64,000 nt of DNA from Clostridium bovifaecis (GCA_009738435.1 CP046522.1:2139249-2203248), one strand, 5' to 3'. Shown: positions 27,915 through 35,688, counted from the first letter of the stretch. A program made the numbers and translations. Notes: generated from the letters alone by a model not told the origin.

Positions 27915-28044
27915 GTCTCAAAATTGATAATAATGTCTTCTTTTCATCGAACCTCTTATTAGAAACCCATTTTTTCTATTGTGCTAGCATATCTCAATTA
28001 ATTCGTTTCCTTATTTTGTAATTTTTTTGTCTCAAAAATGATAA
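27915..28044. repeat. Pair of 16-base direct repeats between hydratase and permease genes
   Basis: GTCTCAAAATTGATAA (27915-27930) and GTCTCAAAAATGATAA (28029-28044) differ at one base and are 114 bases apart, in the 254-base gap between the two genes. They could be binding sites for a regulator. No sigma-54 or good sigma-A promoter is visible beside them. A perfect palindrome TTTATCAATTATTTATTGATAAA overlaps the end of the hydratase gene. Confidence 0.45.
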
Positions 28045-28059
28045 TTTAGTTTTTATCAA

Positions 28060-28863
28060 TTATTTATTGATAAATTTAGGAGTCCTTTTTTCTAAGAATG
28101 CTTCCATGCCTTCATCTTTGTCTTCTGAAGCAAAGGTAAGTGCTGCTAAATCTTTCTCAAGTTCTAAAGCATTGTTTAAGTCTAAATTGAGTCCTCTATT
28201 AATAGCTATCTTAGAATATCTAACAGCCATTGGAGCCTTTAGCATTATTCCATCCATCATACTCTTTGCCTCATCTAAGAGCTCATCAGCAGCAACTACT
28301 TTATTTACAAGACCTATAGATAACGCTTCTTCAGCCTTTACCATTCTACCTGTGAAAATAAGCTCTTTTGCCCGTCCACTACCTATAAGTCTAGGCAATC
28401 TTTGCGTCCCTCCAAAACAAGGTATAACACCTAAATTCACTTCTGGTTGTCCGAAAATGGCCTTTTGAGAAGCTATTCTTATATCGCAACTCATTGATAA
28501 TTCACAGCCACCACCAAGTGCATATCCATTTACCGCTGCAATTATAGGCTTTCCAAGAGCTTCAATTTTGTTAAATGTGCTTTGGGCATATTCAGCATAA
28601 TTTCTACCTTCTTCTGCTTTATAAGGCTTCATTTGAGCGATATCAGCTCCTGCAACAAAGGCTTTTCCTTCGCCAGTTATAATGACCCCTAAAATTTCTT
28701 CATCTCCACTAATACTATCAATAATGGTATTTAGCTCATCTAAAGTTTGGTTGTTTAGTGCATTTAGAGCCTTTGGCCTATTCATGGTAATGACTGCAAT
28801 AGCTCCTTCAATACTAACTTTAATGTTTTCAAGGTTCAGATCTTTTAATTTTATATTTTTCAT
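28060..28863 (-). CDS. Enoyl-CoA hydratase / crotonase family protein
   Basis: A 267-residue crotonase-fold enzyme. It has the oxyanion-hole signatures NRPKALNALN and AGADIAQMKP, the first active-site glutamate region NGYALGGGCELSMSCDIRIA and the second one GQPEVNLGVIPCFGGTQRLPRLIG: both catalytic glutamates of a true hydratase are present. It probably interconverts crotonyl-CoA and 3-hydroxybutyryl-CoA or a similar pair. It is the first gene of the acyl-CoA module, with a GGAGG site and a sigma-54 promoter about 40 bases upstream. Confidence 0.93.
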   Translation of the reverse strand: MKNIKLKDLNLENIKVSIEGAIAVITMNRPKALNALNNQTLDELNTIIDSISGDEEILGVIITGEGKAFVAGADIAQMKPYKAEEGRNYAEYAQSTFNKIEALGKPIIAAVNGYALGGGCELSMSCDIRIASQKAIFGQPEVNLGVIPCFGGTQRLPRLIGSGRAKELIFTGRMVKAEEALSIGLVNKVVAADELLDEAKSMMDGIMLKAPMAVRYSKIAINRGLNLDLNNALELEKDLAALTFASEDKDEGMEAFLEKRTPKFINK

Positions 28864-28901
28864 AAAATCAACCTCCTTTATTTTTCATACTTTTATATAT
28901 C

Positions 28902-28917
28902 AGCAAAATCCTTGCCA
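28902..28917 (-). promoter_or_regulatory. Sigma-54 (-24/-12) promoter
   Basis: The minus-strand sequence TGGCAAGGATTTTGCT matches the sigma-54 consensus TGGCAC-N5-TTGCA with the required GG-N10-GC spacing. Transcription would begin about 28 bases before the hydratase start. The only sigma-54 activator seen in the window lies at the other end of this gene cluster. Confidence 0.85.
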
Positions 28918-29002
28918 AAAAAATAACATTCTAATTTTTTAATGCCTATTTTAATAAATTTATATTTTAAATTAAATAGCTTTTATTATGGATTGGATAA
29001 AT

Positions 29003-29051
29003 AAGTAGAGCCAACAGGAGTTCTACTTCCCATTGGCTCTACTTATTTACT
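29003..29051. repeat. Orphan inverted repeat upstream of the sigma-54 promoter
   Basis: AAATAAGTAGAGCCAA and TTGGCTCTACTTATTT are 16-base perfect arms around a 17-base loop. It stands about 85 bases upstream of the sigma-54 promoter and past the folT terminator, so it terminates no annotated gene. It could be an activator-binding region or a mobile palindrome. Confidence 0.6.
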
Positions 29052-29094
29052 AAAAAAATCAAATATAGTATGACTTCAATTTTTAGTTAAAAAC

Positions 29095-29143
29095 AAAAGT
29101 GGAAAGCAGCAACGAATACTCGTTCTCTGCTTTCCACTTTTCA
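29095..29143. terminator. Terminator of folT
   Basis: AAAAGTGGAAAGCAG pairs with CTGCTTTCCACTTTT around a 19-base loop and is followed by a T-rich stretch on the minus strand. It lies about 28 bases after the folT stop. Confidence 0.85.
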
Positions 29144-29171
29144 TATAAAAACATTTTTTAATACTTTTCTT

Positions 29172-29684
29172 TTATGCTTTTTTTATCCTGATAGTTAGTT
29201 CTAGTTTACTAAAAAGTTTCCAAACTGTGTATATAAGCGTAGTTTGTATTGGAAACATAATGGAATTCTTTATTAGTCTTGGTATGAGCAAAGCTCCTGC
29301 AGCTTTTCCAGTTATTATAGAAAGCCAGTAAGTGTTTAAAATAGAATCCACAATAACTATAATTAAAGCTACAGCTAGTGAACTCCTTAAAATGGAGATT
29401 TGCTTTTTATGCATTACTACTCCATAGATTGCACCAGCCACAAAAGCACTTACTGTAAAACCTGGAAAGTATGCGCCCTTTGGAAAAACTGCCATACCGA
29501 GTATGTCTGCTATCGCTCCTGCTGCACCACCTATAACGGGTCCAAACATTATAGCACATAATGAAATTGGCAAAAACCCAAAACCTATTCTTATTATAGG
29601 TGTTTGAATAGATAGAAATCTAGTAAAGACAATGTCTAGTGCAATAAATAGAGCCATATAAACTATAGTATTTGTCCTTTTCAA
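29172..29684 (-). CDS. folT: Folate ECF transporter, substrate-binding S component
   Basis: A membrane protein of about 170 residues with about six hydrophobic segments, of the ECF S-component type (NTIVYMALFIALDIVFTRFL, IRIGFGFLPISLCAIMFGP, GAAGAIADILGMAVFPKG). With the shared ECF energy module (not in this window) it imports folates. The longest frame starts at 29804, but its first 40 residues are a translation of the riboswitch. The TTG at 29684, preceded by a strong GGGGGAG site, gives the family-typical start, so I use it. Control by the THF riboswitch supports the assignment. Confidence 0.9.
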   Translation of the reverse strand: MKRTNTIVYMALFIALDIVFTRFLSIQTPIIRIGFGFLPISLCAIMFGPVIGGAAGAIADILGMAVFPKGAYFPGFTVSAFVAGAIYGVVMHKKQISILRSSLAVALIIVIVDSILNTYWLSIITGKAAGALLIPRLIKNSIMFPIQTTLIYTVWKLFSKLELTIRIKKA

Positions 29685-29746
29685 TCTTCTCTCCCCCTTT
29701 CTACTTGCAACCTGCCAAAAAAGAGGGTTATTTATATCTCTTTTTA

Positions 29747-29847
29747 GCAGCGGAATGCGGCAAATGTATCGCAAATGAAATTTCATTTTTCGTCTAAAAG
29801 ACAACTTCCCGTTCTTTTAGCACTTAACGCACAAATACCTACTCTGC
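29747..29847 (-). promoter_or_regulatory. Tetrahydrofolate (THF) riboswitch
   Basis: The minus strand carries GCAGAGTAG, TGCGTTAAGTG, AACGGGAAGTTGTC and the 3' part TGCCGCATTCCGCTGC, the order and bases of the THF riboswitch found upstream of folT genes in Firmicutes. Its 3' end overlaps a second stem (CTGCTAAAAAGAG with CTCTTTTTTGGCAG) that lies just before the ribosome site, likely the expression platform. It would lower folate uptake when THF is abundant. Confidence 0.88.
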
Positions 29848-30022
29848 TTTTTATTGCAATATTAATTTTGATATAAATTATAGATTATAATTTGTATTAT
29901 TACAAGTAAAAATTACGAAAACTGCTCATAAATGTCTTCTGATTTTAATATCCAATTTTATTCAACAATTCATATAGCTATTCATATATATGTTATTGTA
30001 ATAAACTTTACGGAGGTATTTA

Positions 30023-30280
30023 ATGTATACTTTAGATGATAATAATTTTAATAATTTGTATGGATTCAATGATTCAGATGCGTATGATGATTTTGACCCA
30101 GGATACAGGCAGAGGGTGCCTAGACCTAGACCTAGATTCCCATATTATTTTTTACCCTTCTTCTTCATAAGACCTTACTATCCACCTTATTATCCAAGGC
30201 CATACTATCCATATTACATGTTACCATACGATTATGACGACGATGATTACGACTATGATGATGATTACGATGATGATTAA
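30023..30280 (+). CDS. Tyr/Pro/Arg/Asp-rich low-complexity protein
   Basis: An 85-residue protein that I do not recognise. It has an acidic Asn/Asp-rich N-terminus, an Arg-Pro block (RVPRPRPRFP), an aromatic block of Tyr-Pro repeats (FFFIRPYYPPYYPRPYYPYY), and a tail made only of Asp and Tyr. A clear GGAGG site before the ATG and a terminator behind support a real gene. Such Tyr/Pro-rich low-complexity proteins occur among spore coat and exosporium proteins, which would fit a sporeformer, but no sporulation promoter could be assigned. It is one of the few plus-strand genes here. Confidence 0.65.
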   Translation: MYTLDDNNFNNLYGFNDSDAYDDFDPGYRQRVPRPRPRFPYYFLPFFFIRPYYPPYYPRPYYPYYMLPYDYDDDDYDYDDDYDDD

Positions 30281-30329
30281 AAGAACTACTAATGTTAGTT
30301 TATAAAAACTTCTTGGATAGGTTACATCT

Positions 30330-30366
30330 TTAAATAGCTGCCATCTATATGACAGCTATTTATTTT
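30330..30366. terminator. Bidirectional terminator between convergent genes
   Basis: AAATAGCTGCCAT pairs with ATGACAGCTATTT around a four-base loop with A/T tracts on both sides. It serves the plus-strand Tyr/Pro-rich gene and the minus-strand membrane protein gene. Confidence 0.8.
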
Positions 30367-30958
30367 ACCTTCTCAGATTGCCATAATAATATTTTACTGA
30401 AGTTATAAAGGCCGCCAAAATTTTTACAATAAGATCTGTTAAGGTATCCTTGAGTCCTCCTTTAACCATGTTTGAATTAAATAAGTAATCTCCTACAAAC
30501 TCAAACACTTCCCATAAAGTACCCACTGCAACTGAAAAGCTAAATGCAAATATTATAGTAAAGATTGTAAATAGCTGTTCAGTAGCTTCTTGGTCCTTCT
30601 TGATAATTCCCTTTAATGAATATAGTGCAATTATGACTGTGTAACTTCCAAATATAGCGTGAAGAAATAGGTCCCACCACCAAAACATAGCGTAAAATTT
30701 CTTTATTTCTCCTAAGTATTGTGCAAGAAAAATAAATATAACCATTATTAATTGAAAATTATGAGGCAACCATATTCTTTTTTTATTAGCAATATAAGTG
30801 ATAACGAAAGGAATTATAAGACATACAATAGCTAATAGCAATAAAGCTAAGCTTCTCCATTGCCTTAACATGATATTACCTATGGATGCAGTTATTAAAA
30901 TTATTTCAAACAAAACAGCTATTCCAATAGCTCGCTTACTATTTCTATTATTCATCAA
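30365..30958 (-). CDS. DUF2238/YjdF-like integral membrane protein
   Basis: A 197-residue protein with about five hydrophobic segments. The blocks FWWWDLFLHAIFGSY, VAVGTLWEVFEFVGDYLF and GGLKDTLTDLIV match the pattern of the DUF2238 (YjdF) family of membrane proteins (WWD..LH, G.LWE.FEF, DT..DLI). Function is unknown. It is likely transcribed alone or with the coding-like fragment upstream, and ends at a bidirectional terminator. Confidence 0.65.
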   Translation of the reverse strand: MMNNRNSKRAIGIAVLFEIILITASIGNIMLRQWRSLALLLLAIVCLIIPFVITYIANKKRIWLPHNFQLIMVIFIFLAQYLGEIKKFYAMFWWWDLFLHAIFGSYTVIIALYSLKGIIKKDQEATEQLFTIFTIIFAFSFSVAVGTLWEVFEFVGDYLFNSNMVKGGLKDTLTDLIVKILAAFITSVKYYYGNLRR

Positions 30959-31024
30959 ATATGCTCCTTAAGTTATTTATCTCTGTAAATAAAAACATAG
31001 TTATTATAAAAAATTGCTCTTATC

Positions 31025-31213
31025 TTATTTTATATTCTCACCTAAAATATATTCATCAATTGATTGAAAAGCGGCCTTTTTTCCTTCCATGACTTCTCCT
31101 AGAGCAAAAATTCCGAGTTGAAGCACCAATAATGCAACTTTATCGAATGATACGTTTATGGAATATTTATTAAGAAAATAAAAAAAGCACTTCCACTGGC
31201 TACCGGTTACTGG
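31025..31213 (-). pseudogene. Coding-like fragment, possible gene remnant
   Basis: A 62-codon open stretch on the minus strand reads with a protein-like composition: WKCFFYFLNKYSINVSFD, then KVALLVLQLGIFALGEV, then MEGKKAAFQSIDEYILGENIK and a stop. There is no good start at its 5' end, where it runs into a degenerate TAACCAGTAACCGG repeat; an internal ATG with AGGAG would give 21 residues. I take it as the 3' remnant of a gene or an unannotated small protein. Nothing else is seen in the 30959-31260 gap. Confidence 0.35.
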
Positions 31214-31261
31214 TTACTAATAATCTATTCAGTATTATTTAGGGTTGCAAAATCGTGGCAA

Positions 31262-31292
31262 AAAATAAAAAAACTACCACAAAGGTAGCATT
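31262..31292 (-). terminator. Terminator of rnpB
   Basis: On the minus strand GCTACC and GGTAGT pair around TTTGT and are followed by TTTTTTTATTTTTT, directly after the 3' end of the RNase P RNA. Confidence 0.85.
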
Positions 31293-31299
31293 TTCAATA

Positions 31300-31643
31300 T
31301 GCGACTAAGCCTATAAGCCGAGTTCTGTATTAGACGGTCATCTATCTAGACCTATTGTTACCAATAGGTTCAAGCGATCTTACCCGAAGACGGGACGGGC
31401 AGCCCCATATGTCTTCCTATTCGATCTTGCTCCAAGTGGGGTTTACATAGCCGCAAAGTCGCCATTGCGCTGGTGAGCTCTTACCTCGCCTTTCCACCCT
31501 TACCTATTAAAATAGGCGGTATATCTCTGTTGCACTTTCCTTAGAGTTGCCTCCACTGGGTATTACCCAGCACCCTGCCCTATGGAGCTCGGACTTTCCT
31601 CTCCTGCATATAATGCAGCAGCGACCATCTGGCTTACTCGCAA
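31300..31643 (-). ncRNA. rnpB: RNase P RNA, bacterial class A
   Basis: Catalytic RNA that matures the 5' ends of tRNAs. Read on the minus strand, it has the P1 arms GCGAGTAAGCC and GGCTTAGTCGC, the conserved GAGGAAAGTCCGAGCTCC, GGAGGCAACTCTAAGG, AAGTGCAACAGAGATATACC, and the 3' block ACAGAACTCGGCTTATAGG. The class A arrangement (rather than the Bacillus class B) is usual in clostridia. The length is about 340 nucleotides, with a strong terminator after it. Exact ends are estimated from P1. Confidence 0.96.
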
Positions 31644-31722
31644 AATCTATCTTAACATATCAGTCATCAAAAAGCAAATTTTATTTATTTACATATGAGG
31701 AAATTTTTAATTATACCTCATA

Positions 31723-31923
31723 TTATGGAAAAAAGTGAAATAGATCTAGTATATAATACAGAATTCCGCAGCGCCAACTTTTATATAAGCCTATGCCGAA
31801 AGATATTACACCAATTATTGTTAATGGTATCCCAATTACTCCATTTGTGTCCTTCTGAAATGCGAAATAAAAGCAAACTGCTCCTATGACTATAAACAGT
31901 AAACATGATAAAACTTTTTTCAT
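31723..31923 (-). CDS. Small membrane protein of unknown function
   Basis: A 66-residue protein with two hydrophobic segments (about residues 3-23 and 28-48) and a short aromatic tail. It has a GAGGGG ribosome site. No family is recognised. It lies between the nif3-like gene and rnpB in the same direction. Confidence 0.55.
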   Translation of the reverse strand: MKKVLSCLLFIVIGAVCFYFAFQKDTNGVIGIPLTIIGVISFGIGLYKSWRCGILYYILDLFHFFP

Positions 31924-31949
31924 AACATATTCCCCTCATATTTGTACGT

Positions 31950-32100
31950 TCTCAAATTTCTAATTTCTTAAATTTTTATCTTTCAAAATTCTTGGTTTCT
32001 AAAATTCTTAAATTCCTAACTTCTTCTGATTTTCATCATCCGTTTTTCACTCCTCAACTGCCTTTCAAGGTTTCTCCACCATAAATTAACCTTTTAACCT
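31950..32100. repeat. Degenerate short-repeat patch
   Basis: A run of loosely related units (TTTCTAATTTCTTAAA, TTTCTAAAATTCTTAAATTC, then AACCTTTTAACCTGCTAAC) fills the gap between two genes. It resembles in style the TAATCCCTAATC patch at 3112-3246 and the GGTTACTGGTTACTA patch near 31200. No open frame is present. Confidence 0.5.
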
Positions 32101-32109
32101 GCTAACTAT

Positions 32110-32925
32110 CTAACATATTTTATACGGGTCTCTGGCTCTTTCTGATACTATAACTTTATTTTTAAATCCCATACGCTGAAGTTTGATTTCCAGCATATAA
32201 GCTAAAACCTTAAAAGCCGGCCATTCTGTACCAAAGTGACCAGCATCAATTATTCCTATGTCTTCTTCACTAAAATCACTGACATAGTGATAGCTAGTGT
32301 CTCCTGTTATTATACAGTCTGCTCCCATTTTTTTTGCTAAAGAGAAGTAGTCTTGTCCGCTGCCGTTTATTACTGCTACCTTTTTTATTGTCATAGATTC
32401 TTCTCCAGCGTATCTTACATAGGGTACCTTTAAGACCTTTTTCACCTTAGCACACAGGTCTCTTAAAGTTATGTCTTTGTCTAAAACAGATAATCTTCCT
32501 ATACCACTTTTATTATCCTTTAAATCTTTTCCTGAAGATAATTCCATAGTTATGTATTCATTAAATCCAAGCAAGCCCATTAAGGTATCATTTATTCCGC
32601 CTTCTACAGCATCTAAATTAGTATGAGCAGAATATAAACTTATATCATTCTTTATAAGTTCCATTATCTTTTTACCTGTTAAAGTTTCTCCTGTTATAGA
32701 AGATGGCTTTCTAAATAACAAAGGATGATGGGTAAGAATTAAATTACATTTCTTTTCTACTGCTTCCTCTATAACCTCCTTGGTACAATCTAAAGCCACG
32801 AGAATTGAGGTCACTTCTTTATTCAAATCTCCTACCATAAGGCCTACATTATCATAGCTTTCTTTAAGCTTTGTTGGCGCAAATTCCTCCATTTCCTTCT
32901 TTATATCTTTTACCTTTAAAGACAT
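32110..32925 (-). CDS. Nif3-like dinuclear metal centre hexameric protein (YqfO type)
   Basis: A 271-residue member of the NIF3/DUF34 family. Motifs are ESYDNVGLMVGD, LVALDCTKEVIEEA, LILTHHPLLFR with the metal-binding histidines, the mid-protein YSAHTNLDAVEGGIND, and the C-terminal IIDAGHFGTEWPAF. Proposed to be a metal-dependent hydrolase or metal chaperone; function is not firmly known. It overlaps the trmK start region by 10 bases, and the trmK-nif3 pair downstream of rpoD is a common Firmicute arrangement. Confidence 0.92.
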   Translation of the reverse strand: MSLKVKDIKKEMEEFAPTKLKESYDNVGLMVGDLNKEVTSILVALDCTKEVIEEAVEKKCNLILTHHPLLFRKPSSITGETLTGKKIMELIKNDISLYSAHTNLDAVEGGINDTLMGLLGFNEYITMELSSGKDLKDNKSGIGRLSVLDKDITLRDLCAKVKKVLKVPYVRYAGEESMTIKKVAVINGSGQDYFSLAKKMGADCIITGDTSYHYVSDFSEEDIGIIDAGHFGTEWPAFKVLAYMLEIKLQRMGFKNKVIVSERARDPYKIC

Positions 32926-33605
32926 GAATCTATTTCCTCCAATTTTTCTATACTATTCTCCAGTTCAGCTCTTCTTAATTTAGCTGAATCTGTTTCATTA
33001 TCTATATAGCTTAAAATACTTTTATATTTATTAACTTTATGATTAATATATTCTTTTAGAAGAGGGTGCCTCTTATGTATTAACTTTTCACCAATCTCGT
33101 AATATATATCTTCTAAAACTTTTGGCTTATTATCGTATTTTACTTTTATTATCTCATAATACTTTCCTTCATCTATGCAAAGTTCTTCATCAAGAATGTC
33201 ATATCCACTTTCGTATAAGTACTTTCTCAATACGTCTGGATTTTGCACAGGCTGTAATACTGCGTATTTAAGACCTTTAAATACCTCCTTGCTTTCCTCT
33301 ATAATATCTCTTATTAAGTTCCCTCCCATGCCTGCAATTATGGCACAATCTGCCTCATGTGGACTAATAGTAGTAAGCCCTCCTCCTAGCCTGCAGGTAA
33401 TTTTACTCTCTAACCCTTCTCTTTTTACGTTATTTTCTGCCTTTTCTACAGGTCCTTTATTTATATCTGAAGCAATAGCTTCTTTACATATGCCTTTCTT
33501 TATCAAATAAATAGGAAGATATCCGTGATCCGTTCCTATATCACAAATCCTATTGCACTCATCAATTAAAGAAGCTATAGTTTTTAATCTTATGCTTACG
33601 TTCAT
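32916..33605 (-). CDS. trmK: tRNA (adenine22-N1)-methyltransferase
   Basis: AdoMet-dependent enzyme that makes m1A at position 22 of some tRNAs. At 229 residues it is the usual length, with the start RLKTIASLIDECNRICDIGTD containing the AdoMet loop, DHGYLPIYLIKKG, and the catalytic-site region IIAGMGGNLI and LQPVQNPDVLR. The AGGAG site lies inside the end of the upstream PH-domain gene. A four-unit TA run at about 33067-33074 is in frame here. Confidence 0.93.
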   Translation of the reverse strand: MNVSIRLKTIASLIDECNRICDIGTDHGYLPIYLIKKGICKEAIASDINKGPVEKAENNVKREGLESKITCRLGGGLTTISPHEADCAIIAGMGGNLIRDIIEESKEVFKGLKYAVLQPVQNPDVLRKYLYESGYDILDEELCIDEGKYYEIIKVKYDNKPKVLEDIYYEIGEKLIHKRHPLLKEYINHKVNKYKSILSYIDNETDSAKLRRAELENSIEKLEEIDSCL

Positions 33606-33615
33606 ATCATGTCTC

Positions 33616-34504
33616 CTATATAATAAATTGGAATATTGTTTTCATCTGCATTAAAAGAAATACTACAGATATTATCAGCGAAGAATATATATATATTAGC
33701 ACTCTTTCTATCATATTTTGCATAAAAATGAGCTGCATAATACATGCAGAAAAGAATCGCCATATTTAAAACTCCATAAATCATTTGTTTAAAAGCAAAC
33801 TGCTTACCACTTCCCATTTTTACTGGTTCAAACTTTTCATTAAAGCTTAAAGGCATTTCTGCTGGAATCAAGCCCTTTAGATATAACGTTAATGGTGTTA
33901 CCGTGAAAATTAGTATGATTATACTAACCATAATAAAAGGGATCATAAAACTTTTTTCTTTATGTAAAGAAACTTCTCTCTTATTTATACCTTTCCATTC
34001 TAAATGAGGCACTCTTCTTTCTTCTAAAACTCTTGTAAACCTTTCCATTTCTTCTGGTGAAATAGCGTAATTTATACCTTCTGTTCTTAAATATATAAGG
34101 TTTTTTCTACATGTAACAAACATATGAGTAGTTCCTATTTTATCTATGGCATATTTTCCAAATGCAAAATTACTATTTCCCATGCCATATAATTTAACTC
34201 CATGCATCTTTTCCCTTGAGACTTTATAGGCTTGTATATCATTAAATGAAATCTTAATTTTCTTCAATCCCCATATACCGGAAATATGTAAATTTTCGTC
34301 ATCTATCATATACTTTACTGATATAGATAACAAGAAATAATATACTCCATAGATATTTACTAATACTAAAAAGATTCTTATCAAAGATAATAATACATAT
34401 AAATCAATAAAATAAATTAAGAATATTGTGCTTAGATCGACTAATATTAGAAAAAAAATTATATTGATTGAGCTACTGCCTCTTTTACCTTTATAAATAT
34501 CCAT
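33616..34504 (-). pseudogene. PH-domain-like membrane protein, C-terminus shifted at a TA run
   Basis: A membrane protein with an N-terminal hydrophobic pair (about residues 14-58), a PH-like domain (about 62-150, with SFNDIQAYKVSREK) and two more segments (186-210, 240-260). The plain frame ends at 33602 with a polar, odd tail (NICSISFNADENNIPIYYIG). Adding one TA at the run 33685-33696 changes the end to SSLIISVVFLLMQMKTIF, a normal last membrane helix, with a stop at 33616 just ahead of the trmK ribosome site, and gives 296 residues. Proteins of this kind often lie between rpoD and trmK in clostridia; the function is unknown. Confidence 0.75.
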
Positions 34505-34534
34505 ATCATCACCCTCTTAATAGCTATTATACCA

Positions 34535-34567
34535 TAAAAAAAGAGTAAAGTTAAACTTTACTCTTCA
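34535..34567 (-). terminator. Terminator of rpoD
   Basis: GAGTAAAGTTTAACTTTACTC is a perfect stem followed by seven T on the minus strand, just after the rpoD stop. It closes the dnaG-rpoD transcription unit. Confidence 0.85.
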
Positions 34568-34575
34568 CTTCCCTA

Positions 34576-35688
34576 TTAATCTAAGTAATCTTTTAATTTC
34601 TTGCTTCTGCTTGGGTGTCTTAACTTTCTTAATGCCTTTGCCTCAATCTGTCTTATTCTTTCCCTTGTTACATTGAATTCTTTTCCCACTTCTTCAAGTG
34701 TTCTAGCTCTACCATCATCAAGTCCAAATCTTAATCTTAATACCTTTTCTTCTCTAGGTGTAAGGGTGTCTAATACATTTATAAGTTGTTCTTTCAACAT
34801 AGTAAAAGCTGCCGCTTCAGCTGGTGCAGGAGCTTCATCATCTGGAATGAAGTCACCCAAATGACTATCTTCTTCTTCTCCTATAGGCGTTTCAAGTGAA
34901 ACTGGTTCCTGAGCTATTTTCATTATTTCTCTAACCTTATCCACAGGCATTTCCATTTCTTTGGCTATTTCTTCTGGCTGCGGTTCTCTTCCTAATTCTT
35001 GAAGAAGTTGTCTCGAAACCCTTATAAGCTTATTTATAGTTTCTACCATGTGCACAGGTATTCTTATAGTTCTTGCTTGATCAGCTATTGCTCTTGTAAT
35101 AGCCTGCCTTATCCACCATGTAGCATAGGTACTAAACTTAAAGCCTTTTCTATAATCAAATTTTTCTACTGCTTTTATAAGTCCTAAGTTTCCTTCTTGT
35201 ATAAGGTCTAGAAATAACATTCCACGTCCTACATATCGTTTTGCAATACTAACAACTAATCTTAGGTTTGCTTCAGCTAACTTCTTTTTTGCTGCAACAT
35301 CTCCAGCCTCTATTCTATTTGCTAATTCTATTTCTTCTTCTGGTGACAATAAAGGTACCTTACCAATTTCTTTTAAATACATTCTAACTGGGTCATCTAT
35401 AGATATTCCTTCTGGTATGGAAAGATCTAATTCTTCTTCTTCTTCAACCTCTAATTCTTTTATATCTCCAATTACTTCAATATCCATTGACTCAAGAACT
35501 GTGTATATCTTTTCTATTTGCTCAGGGTTTAGTTCAACGTTATCCAATTCATCCATTATTTCTTTATATGTTAAGCTTCCATTTTTCTTTCCCTTGTCAA
35601 TAAGATTTCTTATTATTTTCATTTTTTCATTATTATCTTTAACATTTGTCTTTTTACCATTGTTTTTCTTCTTGTTATCCTCTGTCAT
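34576..35688 (-). CDS. rpoD: Primary RNA polymerase sigma factor (sigma-A/RpoD)
   Basis: The housekeeping sigma factor, 370 residues, similar in length to Bacillus SigA. It has region 1.1-like lysine-rich N-terminus, region 1.2 [20 protein letters not shown], region 2 [20 protein letters not shown] and [19 protein letters not shown], the -10 recognition segment [18 protein letters not shown], and region 4 [20 protein letters not shown] with [20 protein letters not shown]. The gene lies 4 bases after dnaG, the conserved dnaG-rpoD macromolecular synthesis pair. Confidence 0.98.
   Translation of the reverse strand: MTEDNKKKNNGKKTNVKDNNEKMKIIRNLIDKGKKNGSLTYKEIMDELDNVELNPEQIEKIYTVLESMDIEVIGDIKELEVEEEEELDLSIPEGISIDDPVRMYLKEIGKVPLLSPEEEIELANRIEAGDVAAKKKLAEANLRLVVSIAKRYVGRGMLFLDLIQEGNLGLIKAVEKFDYRKGFKFSTYATWWIRQAITRAIADQARTIRIPVHMVETINKLIRVSRQLLQELGREPQPEEIAKEMEMPVDKVREIMKIAQEPVSLETPIGEEEDSHLGDFIPDDEAPAPAEAAAFTMLKEQLINVLDTLTPREEKVLRLRFGLDDGRARTLEEVGKEFNVTRERIRQIEAKALRKLRHPSRSKKLKDYLD

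Noticed and set aside
31547-31889. Plus-strand frames across rnpB and the small membrane gene
   Set aside because: They are antisense to a structural RNA and have no coding features.
32916-32925. nif3/trmK overlap as an anomaly
   Set aside because: Short overlaps between these neighbours are usual.
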